Origin: Candidatus Thorarchaeota archaeon
GTDB lineage: Archaea > Asgardarchaeota > Thorarchaeia > Thorarchaeales > Thorarchaeaceae
DNA: 64,000 nt
Direction of reading: 5' to 3'
NCBI GenBank assembly: GCA_011364985.1
Contig: RDOC01000001.1
Location: forward strand, 279,124-343,123
The notes under the pieces were generated by a model, which was not told the origin of the DNA, made no database searches, and saw nothing but the letters and a program-made list of their open reading frames with translations. The translations under genes were made by a program, and so were the position numbers. Positions 29,120-38,239 of the stretch are shown here, piece by piece (the first letter of the stretch is position 1; each line of letters opens with the position of its first letter).

Positions 29120-31375
29120 TCACATCTCGGAAACCTTCATTTTGAACACAAGGTATTGGCCTTCGCTGTATACTAGGATTAAAAAGGGACTTGATTCGAA
29201 CTTGGAATAGCCATGCGGAAATAGGTTGAATTCAGTAGGAGTAAATAAGACCAGACTCACCTCATATTCAAGGAATAGGTCCATTACCTCATCCATTGCA
29301 GTGGCATTATACATGGCAAAGTAGGCTTGATAGCGTGGATCAGAGGCGTTCGCTACTCTGTAGCCAGAATACAGTATCTGGCGCCCGATAATGGCGCTCA
29401 GCTCCCAGTTCTCAGGTGCACATAACACTACCTCATCTGGTTCGGAATTCTCATAGATCCATCTTAGCATTGACCGTTCCTCGAGTGTGACCTTGGGGAC
29501 CGTGCCGTAGAAGTTCTCATTGAACTCACCCAGATTGTACTGATAGAACCAAGAGGTTTGAAGACTGCCTAACAGCAGAAGGGACAAAATGAATATCATT
29601 TTTCCTGCGGCTATCGCTTTTGGTGCATGCCTCACAATGCTCTCTTTCTGTAACTTCATTCTCTGGTCGGATTGCTTCAGATTGCGCCACCAATTCTGTG
29701 AACCAAATGACCGTTCAAGTAGCTGTAAAGCATCATTTTTATTTGAACTCCAATAAGACACGCCCAGAGCAAAAGCCAGCAGAACCGATGTCTGCAGGTT
29801 GAATAGTGGGAAGTAGTCTGTGGGCATGTAGCCAATTCCCGAGTCTCGAGCCATGGAGAATAAGATGGTCGATAACAGAGTGAATTCAAGCCATACTATG
29901 GATAGCCACTTTCCCGGGCTGTCAGGAAGAGAGTGAAGAGCAATGTAGCCAATCAGGCCAAGAAAAACAAAGGGTCCCAAATAGGTTCCTAGCCCGTTAA
30001 GGATTGCAGTGCCAGTGAATCGGGGTGTTATCACGACAAGGCTCGACACCACACTACGAATGAGGAATAATCCAACTACTCCGATGAAGATCAGAGCTTT
30101 GTACAATAGTAGGCGTTGGCACATCCTGCTTCTGGAAATGGGCCTGAGAAGAACTATGCCAACGAAGAAGATACCAACGCTCACTAGGGGAAAGAAGCCA
30201 AGCCCGATATGGAAGAAGGGTAGCTCTACTATGCTGACAGCGATGGCAATGGTAGCACCGCCTTTCCAATTCGTCACTCTAAAGAGTAAAGCAATGATAA
30301 AGACAAAGAAGAGAAGAGGAAGGAGATGATGAAAACTTGCTAGGAATGATTCATAGCCAAGGCCAGGGACAAAGAAATCTGCAGGAACTCCGTCTGGCCG
30401 ATCCCAAGGAAAAGAAACGCCCCTATTAATTTCGTTTGTCACTGTATAATTGAGGCCATCGTCATACACCCCAAGGAAGCGGAAGAGAGGAGCAAGATCC
30501 ATAGTGACTCCGAGGCCTAGTGTGGAAATGACCATGATCCATCCTGGTATTTTCTCAGAAATGCTACGAACTGCATAGTAGATTACAGGAACAACAGCAG
30601 AATGCATTACCATCTTGACGACAATAATGAAGATGTCGCCATAACCCTGCAAGTTCATGGTTGCCATTAATATGGCGGTATAGCCAAGAGAGAGAGTTAG
30701 AGCGATTGGGTTCTCAGAGAGGGTGGAACCAAAGAAAGTGAGATTGGGGGGCGGGTAGACTCCTGTTGCAATTGACTGAATGATAGTGAGGTTATTGGTC
30801 AGGTCTCCAAACATGAAAAAAGTATCAGAAAATGAGCCATAGTACATGTGAAATGAATATGCCAAATCGAGAACACCAAGAGAGAGCCAGAGAAGAACTA
30901 CAATCCATGCAGATACTGCCGGAAAACCTCTCTCCTTGTCCCCACCAGCTTTTCCTTCGAGTGTTTCAGAAGATTCATCATGACGAAGATAACTTCCAAT
31001 GCACGTCAGAAGTACTGTGATTATGAAGACCATTACTAGGAAATTGACCTGTCCAAACAGAAAGGGGCCAATATAGGCGAGAGGCGCCAAGAGAAGAGCA
31101 CTGAACATGAAGGACTCCGTGAATCCTGTCAAGAGATGGTCAGGTAAACGAGGGTTCCAGTGAGGATTCCCTAGAAGGATGGTCCTGACAAGTGCGCCGC
31201 ACATGAGAACAAGTAGCAATCCAGATGCGACTGAAAAGTACATGCCAAGAAATGAGAATATGAAAAGGAGGAAGGCAAGAGCAACCTTCCGCAATGCAGT
31301 TACCTGCATATATGTCAGTCTCGATCGCAGGCCAGCACACTTTGGATCAAAGATTGAATCGCCCATTATACTCAT
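29120..31375 (-). CDS. GT-C-like membrane protein
   Basis: A 751-residue protein with about 12 or more hydrophobic segments between residues ~25 and ~615, and a C-terminal domain of about 120 residues containing VLCAPENWELS, likely outside the membrane. Acidic residues in an early outer loop (SFSDTFFMFGD) fit a GT-C fold. The ATG follows a GGTGA ribosome-binding site and lies three bases after the stop of the upstream giant membrane protein, so the two are co-transcribed and probably translated together. Confidence 0.72.
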   Translation of the reverse strand: MSIMGDSIFDPKCAGLRSRLTYMQVTALRKVALAFLLFIFSFLGMYFSVASGLLLVLMCGALVRTILLGNPHWNPRLPDHLLTGFTESFMFSALLLAPLAYIGPFLFGQVNFLVMVFIITVLLTCIGSYLRHDESSETLEGKAGGDKERGFPAVSAWIVVLLWLSLGVLDLAYSFHMYYGSFSDTFFMFGDLTNNLTIIQSIATGVYPPPNLTFFGSTLSENPIALTLSLGYTAILMATMNLQGYGDIFIIVVKMVMHSAVVPVIYYAVRSISEKIPGWIMVISTLGLGVTMDLAPLFRFLGVYDDGLNYTVTNEINRGVSFPWDRPDGVPADFFVPGLGYESFLASFHHLLPLLFFVFIIALLFRVTNWKGGATIAIAVSIVELPFFHIGLGFFPLVSVGIFFVGIVLLRPISRSRMCQRLLLYKALIFIGVVGLFLIRSVVSSLVVITPRFTGTAILNGLGTYLGPFVFLGLIGYIALHSLPDSPGKWLSIVWLEFTLLSTILFSMARDSGIGYMPTDYFPLFNLQTSVLLAFALGVSYWSSNKNDALQLLERSFGSQNWWRNLKQSDQRMKLQKESIVRHAPKAIAAGKMIFILSLLLLGSLQTSWFYQYNLGEFNENFYGTVPKVTLEERSMLRWIYENSEPDEVVLCAPENWELSAIIGRQILYSGYRVANASDPRYQAYFAMYNATAMDEVMDLFLEYEVSLVLFTPTEFNLFPHGYSKFESSPFLILVYSEGQYLVFKMKVSEM

Positions 31376-31378
31376 CCC

Positions 31379-34015
31379 CTATGTCACCAGCTCTATTCGG
31401 TCAATCTCCAACTGCAATGTCGCTGTGTCATCTAAGATGGGATCATACACCGTGACTTTTATTTCATTGTAGCTTTCGAGAGAGAAGATTCCTGCTGTCG
31501 AGAAATTCAAGGCAATAGAGAACGAGATTCCAGTTTCTACATTTGGTGATATCCGAACCTCTTCACAAGCAGTCGAATTGCACAGCGAAATAGTGATTCT
31601 TGGGAGTATCTCGTAGGTGCCATTCATGGTCATATGAAACAGGAAGATTGCTTCATCTATCGTATAGGCTCGTGTCAAATTCAGGGAGAGCTGTGAGTAT
31701 TCAGTTCCAGTCAGGTTTGCGGGGTACGTGAAGGTGCCCGATATAGAATCGGATTCAATTGTCAGATTACCTGCAGTGCTATTCCCAGACACACTCACAC
31801 CACTCGCCAAGAGACTATCACCTGCTAAGCCATCATGCAGAACTCGATTAACGTAGAGATCAATTGTTGGAATACCTCTTTCTGACAGGCTATGAGCAAG
31901 ACGGAACGCACCAGAGTTCATCAAGAGAGAAACCCATTGAGGCGAATCTGGAAAGAGCTCGAACCATCCTTCCGAGAGAACAAAGACATCAACGGGAAGA
32001 GACATGATGAGAGCCAGAGATGCAAGAGAACTCTCTTGACTGGCTAGATATGAGGGGGGGATTATGATTCTTCTGCTAGGTATATAATAGTTTAGAACAT
32101 GAGGTGCTCTGACAGTCATTAGATACCCTAGATCCGGATATGTGCCGATCAGCATGCTAGCTTCCATCAGACTATAGGTGGGCTCAAAGTAGTTGGGACC
32201 ATCATATACAAGATGCAACGAGTTTTGATACATTCCTGTATAGCTTACTTGAGGCATTACAAGTGTGATGTTGATACTAATCGCGATGACAATGAAGTAT
32301 CGCTTCAGGTCCTTTCGACTCAATCTTGTGCGGATGAGTCTAATCGAATCGATGAGCTTTGTCAGAACTACTGCTGAAATCAGAAGAAATGACCATAGAC
32401 AGTAGACCATATGATGCTGAAGAAGCCTCGTTTCCATTACATAGAAGGGAATGTGTGCAAGAAAAATGGCAACTGGCAGGTCTCTTGTCATATGGTCATT
32501 GTATCTCTTTGAAACCCAAGGAGTGAGAAACACTAATCCCAACACAAGCAGTGGAGTTTGGAATATCAGAAAGAAAGCAAAGAAGCCCATGTTGTGAAGG
32601 ACCAGCAGTCCCTCACTAGCAACCCAGTTGGTCTGTGAGTATCCCAGCAGCTTACTAATCGGATTTGTCCATCTTAGAGGATAGCTGATGAAATAGAAGC
32701 AGAGAGAGATGATGCTCAGTAGACCAAGCGAGATAAATCCTCTGGAGAAGTATTCAGTATTCCACTCCTTCTTGTTCGTATTGATGAGAAGTACCAGAAA
32801 TAGGCCAAATATGAAGGGGAAAAGGATCAAGATTGATTTGAACATCGAGGAAATCCCAAGGAATATTGCTGACAGAACAAGGTTGATGCTACCGTTATTT
32901 GAGGCACGAATCAGGAAATAGAGTGCTAGAGCCATCATGGCACTCAGGGGAATCTCTTGATAGAGCGAACGGGAGTACTCCAGCAGGATGGGATTTGTAA
33001 TGATGAATAGAACAGCAATGTAGAACGACTTTCTGTCTCGAATCAATGCTTGAGCGATTAGACCTACCGCTCCGGCGAGAATTATGAAGAAGAATCGAAC
33101 CGTCACGCGGTAGATAGCAAACACACCAATTCCAGTTACATAGGAGAGAAATCCGACAAGAAGGGACAGGCCTATGTTCTTTGACGAACCATGAATCATG
33201 GCCCAAGCAGTATAGGAGAAGTCGCCATCGACGAGATTGGAACGCACCATCTCTGCAAAATCGAGATAGCCCCAAGCCACATAGTTCCAAATCTCTGAGA
33301 ATTGGCCTTCTGGGCCAGAAAGGCCCATGCCGACAGAGTCATTGTGCACGTATCCAGTATCTGTGACGCTAAGAAAGATGAATATCACGACCAGAAACAC
33401 AACGGCTACAATGAGATGGGATTGCTTGGGCAGGAGCGTACTCAACTTGCTTCCAGAGCCCTCAATATCCTCCTTGGAGTTGGCTTTCTGCTCTCTCAGC
33501 CTAAGAAGGTCAAAGGGTATTATTTGTAGTATTAGTAGAAACCCAGCCGCAATCAGAAGTAGACCAATTGGAAAGAACTGTACGTAGGGATAGGAGCAAG
33601 TCTCCAGCCAGTAGGTGGTCGTAATTTCTTCGTTGTAAGAGTCCACATATATCCAGAAGGAATAGTTGGAGAATCCATCCACGAAGAATGTGAGTCGAGG
33701 CTCATGCATCCATGCAGTCATGGCTATTGTACGATTGACATACCGAATGCTGAGAATGCCCGTTCCATTTGACATCTCCACACGGATTCCGAGAATCTGG
33801 TCGACTTCGAGATACTGTCTGCTAATTAGGACGGTAGTATTCTCTTGGATATTTGTGATTGTGATTGAGTCATGTGAGTATTCACTGACTGTCGTCTGGG
33901 AAATTCCAATGAATACGGAACCAAATGCAACGAGTGAAACGATAAGAAGAACGCGGCCAACTTTGATGTGACTAGGAAGAATCTGATTCAAACTTCGTCG
34001 CTTCAAAGATATCAC
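31379..34015 (-). CDS. Large GT-C-like membrane protein
   Basis: An 878-residue protein. One hydrophobic segment near the N terminus is followed by an outer beta-rich domain (residues ~45-145), then multiple hydrophobic segments to ~560, then a ~300-residue outer C-terminal domain with sequons. A VHNDSVGMGL loop near residue 225 carries Asp as in GT-C glycosyltransferases. It lies 23 bases downstream of a GT4 gene and three bases upstream of another GT-C-like gene, all in one minus-strand operon. Donor and acceptor are unknown. Confidence 0.72.
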   Translation of the reverse strand: MISLKRRSLNQILPSHIKVGRVLLIVSLVAFGSVFIGISQTTVSEYSHDSITITNIQENTTVLISRQYLEVDQILGIRVEMSNGTGILSIRYVNRTIAMTAWMHEPRLTFFVDGFSNYSFWIYVDSYNEEITTTYWLETCSYPYVQFFPIGLLLIAAGFLLILQIIPFDLLRLREQKANSKEDIEGSGSKLSTLLPKQSHLIVAVVFLVVIFIFLSVTDTGYVHNDSVGMGLSGPEGQFSEIWNYVAWGYLDFAEMVRSNLVDGDFSYTAWAMIHGSSKNIGLSLLVGFLSYVTGIGVFAIYRVTVRFFFIILAGAVGLIAQALIRDRKSFYIAVLFIITNPILLEYSRSLYQEIPLSAMMALALYFLIRASNNGSINLVLSAIFLGISSMFKSILILFPFIFGLFLVLLINTNKKEWNTEYFSRGFISLGLLSIISLCFYFISYPLRWTNPISKLLGYSQTNWVASEGLLVLHNMGFFAFFLIFQTPLLVLGLVFLTPWVSKRYNDHMTRDLPVAIFLAHIPFYVMETRLLQHHMVYCLWSFLLISAVVLTKLIDSIRLIRTRLSRKDLKRYFIVIAISINITLVMPQVSYTGMYQNSLHLVYDGPNYFEPTYSLMEASMLIGTYPDLGYLMTVRAPHVLNYYIPSRRIIIPPSYLASQESSLASLALIMSLPVDVFVLSEGWFELFPDSPQWVSLLMNSGAFRLAHSLSERGIPTIDLYVNRVLHDGLAGDSLLASGVSVSGNSTAGNLTIESDSISGTFTYPANLTGTEYSQLSLNLTRAYTIDEAIFLFHMTMNGTYEILPRITISLCNSTACEEVRISPNVETGISFSIALNFSTAGIFSLESYNEIKVTVYDPILDDTATLQLEIDRIELVT

Positions 34016-34038
34016 TCCATCATACCAATTGACCGCAG

Positions 34039-35211
34039 CTATCCAACTTCAGCTGTCCTCTTCATCATCACAGATAACTTATGCGCGACTATATTCCAGT
34101 CGTATTCCTTTACGCAAACATTCCTAGCTCTATGACCCATAGACGCAAACTCATCTGGATTGTCTCTGCATAGTCTGAAGAGCCGAGAGATGCCATTCGC
34201 CAGTGAATGTGGGTCTTCTGGCGGCACTATAAGTCCGAAATCGTTCCGAACAAATGTACGAGGGCCGGGTATGTCTGTCACCAAAACGGGCGTACCCGAA
34301 GCCATGGCTTCCATGGCCACCAAGCCAAACGTTTCTCTACGCGAGGGCATCAGACAAAGGCTCGCTGACCTGTAATGCTGAAGCAATTCTTCATCCGAAA
34401 CGTAACCCAGGTAGGTAACATTGCTTCGGGATTCTGTGAATTTCTCGACCATCTGACCCATGGGTCCTGTGCCGCAGATCTTGTAAACAATCTGGGAGGC
34501 GATCTCAGGTTCAGACGCCTCAAGTTCTTCTATTGCACCAAGGATGATGTCAATCCCCTTTTGATAGTCGAGTCGGCCCACAAAGAACACGGTGAATTCG
34601 CTCAAGTCCTTCTGGACTAGGGGAGTAAATCTCTTGGTGTCAACACCATTGGGAATCATGTGAACATTCCGGAGACCCCATGACCGGTAGATTGTGGAGT
34701 CTTCATTGTTCAACACATGGTATGCATCAAATACCCGAAGCAGGCGTTTCGTGACCAGACGGATGTAGAGATTGTGTAAGTAGCCCTCTTGAAAGATTGT
34801 GGAATGCTGTGAACTTATCACACGTGCTTTTCCAGACAGGTTCTTTGCGATCCAGACAGTCAAGTCTTGTAGAGCGTAGGCATTCATGAAATACGTTACG
34901 TCATGACTTTGCATAAGACGTGTTAGCTCTTTCAGCGCCTTAGTTTTCAGAGCAGGCAGATTCATTCGGTGGAAAATCTTCATTGATGGTATCTCTTTGT
35001 AAGTGATTCCATCTTTACGCAATTGCTTGACAAACCATGGAGTTGTACTTTTGCAATAGCTTCTAGCCACGAAATCAGAAGCGACAACGGTTGGCCGTAC
35101 GCCACTACGAAGGAGTCTTGGAGCCACCTCTATGAGCCACCGATCCCCTCCAGCGCCCATCGTGAGACTAAGGGGGCTGTACATCAAGAGACTCAATTCT
35201 TCGTCAGTCAT
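34039..35211 (-). CDS. GT-B glycosyltransferase, family 4 type
   Basis: A 390-residue enzyme. The N-terminal domain contains SLTMGAGGDRWL as the acceptor loop; the C-terminal domain has VFFVGRLDYQKGID and RETFGLVAMEAMASGTPVLVTDI, the donor-binding segment with E-x7-E. It is predicted to add a hexose to a lipid-linked glycan. It is part of the minus-strand operon with the flippase upstream (35318-36952) and the GT-C-like genes downstream. Confidence 0.91.
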   Translation of the reverse strand: MTDEELSLLMYSPLSLTMGAGGDRWLIEVAPRLLRSGVRPTVVASDFVARSYCKSTTPWFVKQLRKDGITYKEIPSMKIFHRMNLPALKTKALKELTRLMQSHDVTYFMNAYALQDLTVWIAKNLSGKARVISSQHSTIFQEGYLHNLYIRLVTKRLLRVFDAYHVLNNEDSTIYRSWGLRNVHMIPNGVDTKRFTPLVQKDLSEFTVFFVGRLDYQKGIDIILGAIEELEASEPEIASQIVYKICGTGPMGQMVEKFTESRSNVTYLGYVSDEELLQHYRSASLCLMPSRRETFGLVAMEAMASGTPVLVTDIPGPRTFVRNDFGLIVPPEDPHSLANGISRLFRLCRDNPDEFASMGHRARNVCVKEYDWNIVAHKLSVMMKRTAEVG

Positions 35212-35317
35212 CGCTGAACACCCCGTTTCATAGGCTAGCTTCCGGCATATGCGTCCTTACCAGAATCACCTTGGGACTACACTAGACTTGGCCTCCAGTG
35301 CTAACTTAAGAGCGTTT

Positions 35318-36952
35318 TCAAGACAGCTGATTTGGGTGGTATTCTGGGCTCTTGAAGTAAATCCTCTCAACACGAGATACCAGCCCATGCAAGGAAGATG
35401 GAAGAACTGCCCTTGCAAGCTGGAAATCGATGTCTTTCATCTCCCGAAATAGAAATAGGAAGATGCTGTACGCAAAGATTGAAACTAGAAGCCATAAGCC
35501 CAGTTCGATTATTCCTGAGGGCGATGCGATAAAGACAATGAGACCTGCTAGAGCGGAGGCCGTTCCGACCTTGCCAAGAGATATAACGGTTCGACCCAAG
35601 CCGCGAAGACCCCTTTGCTTCAGCCGAGCCCACGAAGCAATAAAGAGTAATGTAATGTATGTACATCGTACCAACACAGAACCAAGAAGACCAAACAGAG
35701 ACGTTAGATACCAGCAGCCAACAATCTCAAAGGCGATAATGAAGACTCCAACGATGATGAAGAACCTTGCTTCACCCATCGACCTAAGTGCGGTGTGAAT
35801 GGCATAGACAACTCCCCAAAGGGTGTACACCAAGACAAGAAGAGAGAAGGAGAGAACAGCATCAGGGAAATCAGCGTAGGGAAGTCCAAAAAGGACTTCA
35901 AGAACAGTGAAGGAGTTCAGAGCAATTATTACCGCCACTGGAAGTAGGAGGATAATGATATAGCGAACCAGCGCAACAACGACACCTCCCATCGCACTTC
36001 CTGAATCATCCTTCTCTTCAAGTTTCAGACGTATTCTTGTAAGGACAGGATAGATTGAGGATGCAATCGTAAGTGACACCAGACTAAACATGTAGAGGAT
36101 TCTGAGAAAGACATCGAACACACCAAGAGCTGTGAGCCCCATGAGGTTCAGAAGGATAAGGCGATCAGTACTCTGAATCGCAACATCAATGGTCTGGAAT
36201 GCCAGGTTGGGCAACGCGAATGCCAATACTGGCCCCATTTTGATAGCGGTAGAGGAATATTCCAGATTTCTGCTGGCTGCAGTCACAAAGACAAGGACTG
36301 CTACAAGTTCGCCTCCCAACCATCCGAGCATTACTCCTGCCACGCCAAAACCGGCAAGCACAAGGCCAATTGTACCCACGATCCGTGTGGTATCAAAGAC
36401 AATGCGTCCAAGTGTCAGACTGCGAACATAGTATCTTGCCAAGAGGAAGGAATCAAGAAATGTTTCCATTGCTGAGAAGGGGCCAATGATTAGGACCAAA
36501 TGAATTAGGGACTCTGGAACGCCACTGATCCCGAAGAGGAAAGGGGTGAGCAGGAACACAAGAAGTACCAATATCGAGGATGAAATCAAGATTATGGCAG
36601 CCGACCGCTTCAGAAAGTTTCTGACAGCACCTGAGGTGCCCTTGCCCTCCTCTTCAGGCACCACGAGGGGAGCTGCGTGGTTTAAGCCTGCGGCTCCGAG
36701 AAATTGCATAAATCCGTAGATAATCCCAAGGAATCCAATTTGCCCCATCTCTGATTGCAGAAGAAGTCTGGTGAGTATCACAAGATTGAGAACTCGCAGA
36801 ATACCAGTTATTGCTGCTTGAAACATGAATACGGAAGTTCCACGTGCTGCAGTCAAGGCGGTTTCTGTCATGAGTCCGGCATCCTGTTCTGGACCGAGTT
36901 GGCTTGATTGATACTCCGAGTATCGCTGGTTGTTCCGTGGCGTGTATGACAA
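35318..36952 (-). CDS. Wzx-type polysaccharide flippase (MOP superfamily)
   Basis: A 544-residue protein with about 12-14 hydrophobic segments and the N-terminal FMFQAAITGILRVLNL region typical of polysaccharide exporters. It should flip a polyprenyl-linked oligosaccharide to the outer face. The hydrophilic first ~30 residues may be partly overcalled; a Met near residue 28 is an alternative start. It heads the minus-strand operon of GT4, two GT-C-like proteins and a GT2 enzyme. The other flippase in the window (13195-14733) differs in sequence, which argues for two separate export routes. Confidence 0.87.
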   Translation of the reverse strand: MSYTPRNNQRYSEYQSSQLGPEQDAGLMTETALTAARGTSVFMFQAAITGILRVLNLVILTRLLLQSEMGQIGFLGIIYGFMQFLGAAGLNHAAPLVVPEEEGKGTSGAVRNFLKRSAAIILISSSILVLLVFLLTPFLFGISGVPESLIHLVLIIGPFSAMETFLDSFLLARYYVRSLTLGRIVFDTTRIVGTIGLVLAGFGVAGVMLGWLGGELVAVLVFVTAASRNLEYSSTAIKMGPVLAFALPNLAFQTIDVAIQSTDRLILLNLMGLTALGVFDVFLRILYMFSLVSLTIASSIYPVLTRIRLKLEEKDDSGSAMGGVVVALVRYIIILLLPVAVIIALNSFTVLEVLFGLPYADFPDAVLSFSLLVLVYTLWGVVYAIHTALRSMGEARFFIIVGVFIIAFEIVGCWYLTSLFGLLGSVLVRCTYITLLFIASWARLKQRGLRGLGRTVISLGKVGTASALAGLIVFIASPSGIIELGLWLLVSIFAYSIFLFLFREMKDIDFQLARAVLPSSLHGLVSRVERIYFKSPEYHPNQLS

Positions 36953-37023
36953 ATAGAGTTGTCGGATTGCTACTCCGGAAAATCTTTTGAGTGAGATGCA
37001 GCCTAAGCATCTCGGTTCTCACA

Positions 37024-38238
37024 ATGCGTATCGCAATTATCTCCACACTTCCACCACAAGAGACAGGAGAATCGCCGTACGCGGCTCGATTAATAGAGAG
37101 CCTAGTCAAGAATAATGGCGTTCAGATTGTAGCTGTGACAGGAAAGGATGCTGACGCATTAGACAGTCACAGTGGGAGAATTCAGACCCAGAGGATATGG
37201 GACAGTAGGTCCCTATTGTATCCAATAACCTTGGCGAAGTGTATCAAAGAGCAAAGAGTAGATATCGTTCATGTGCAATTTGGACCATATGGAAAGGTCT
37301 ATGGAGGACTCTTCGGGGAGATAATGCTCTTTCTCCTTATCCTCTTGCGTGCTATGGGAATCAAGACGACCATAACCCTTCATAGTACATGGATGCCGGA
37401 GCAAGTATCAGAAAGAGTGAAAGGATATGGTGTGCTTAGCAATCTCCTGCCATTCGCCCAAGCATTCTTTCGCCTCTATATGAGGCTGTTAGATTGGGGA
37501 ACAAGCACAATCCAGCTAAGCACGGTGAGAATGAACTCTGCCCTTCGGACTGCCTTTCGTAGGAACTACGAGTTTATCGATCCAGAGAAGATTCTCGAAA
37601 TACCTCATCCTTGTGCGCAGCTTGGAAAACCACTAGAGCAGAGCATTGCAGCACAAAAGCTTGGTCTTGAGGGAAAGACCGTCGTTCTGATGTTTGGTTT
37701 CATTCGAAGAGGAAAAGGATTTGATATCGCACTTCATGCGATTAGTAAAGTGAGAGAATCGAGGCCAGAGACGCTGCTGCTTATTGCAGGTCGACCACAG
37801 GGATTTGATTCCGAAGAGTATATGCAGGAACTTCGAGGAATATGCCAAGAATTCAACTTATCAGATAATGTACGCTTTGATGCCAGATTCATTCCGGAGG
37901 AGGAGATATCAGACTATTTCGCAGCTAGTTCAATTCTTCTAATCCCATACACCGAAAGTGTCGGAGCCAGCGGACCAATACATAACTATGCAGGCTATGG
38001 TGTACCAATTCTCGCCTCTGATGTGGGATATCATAATCGAGATAGTGTAGGCGGAAACCTCTTTCTATTCAAAGCAGGAAGCGCTGACGACCTTTCAAGG
38101 AAGCTTACCGAGATACTGGACAACTTGGAAGAAACACGGTTGGTGAGCCGGAAACAGGTAGAATACACACGGAAAGAAACTTGGGACCTTGCAGGAGAAA
38201 GAACGCTGTCACATTATAGGAAGACACTGAAGACGTAG
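37024..38238 (+). CDS. GT-B glycosyltransferase, family 4 type
   Basis: A protein of about 404 residues beginning at the first Rossmann strand (MRIAIISTLPP) followed by ETGESPYA. The C-terminal half has VLMFGFIRRGKGFD and GASGPIHNYAGYGVPILASDVGY in the donor-binding position. ATG at 37024 is chosen over GTG at 36991, which would add 11 residues before the first strand. It is transcribed divergently from the flippase operon and ends one base before the convergent GT-C-like gene. Confidence 0.89.
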   Translation: MRIAIISTLPPQETGESPYAARLIESLVKNNGVQIVAVTGKDADALDSHSGRIQTQRIWDSRSLLYPITLAKCIKEQRVDIVHVQFGPYGKVYGGLFGEIMLFLLILLRAMGIKTTITLHSTWMPEQVSERVKGYGVLSNLLPFAQAFFRLYMRLLDWGTSTIQLSTVRMNSALRTAFRRNYEFIDPEKILEIPHPCAQLGKPLEQSIAAQKLGLEGKTVVLMFGFIRRGKGFDIALHAISKVRESRPETLLLIAGRPQGFDSEEYMQELRGICQEFNLSDNVRFDARFIPEEEISDYFAASSILLIPYTESVGASGPIHNYAGYGVPILASDVGYHNRDSVGGNLFLFKAGSADDLSRKLTEILDNLEETRLVSRKQVEYTRKETWDLAGERTLSHYRKTLKT

Positions 38239-38239
38239 G

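Noticed and set aside
32895-33290. 131-codon frame inside the 878-residue membrane protein gene
   Set aside because: Alternative-frame reading of a well-supported gene; Cys- and Ser-rich product typical of shadow frames.
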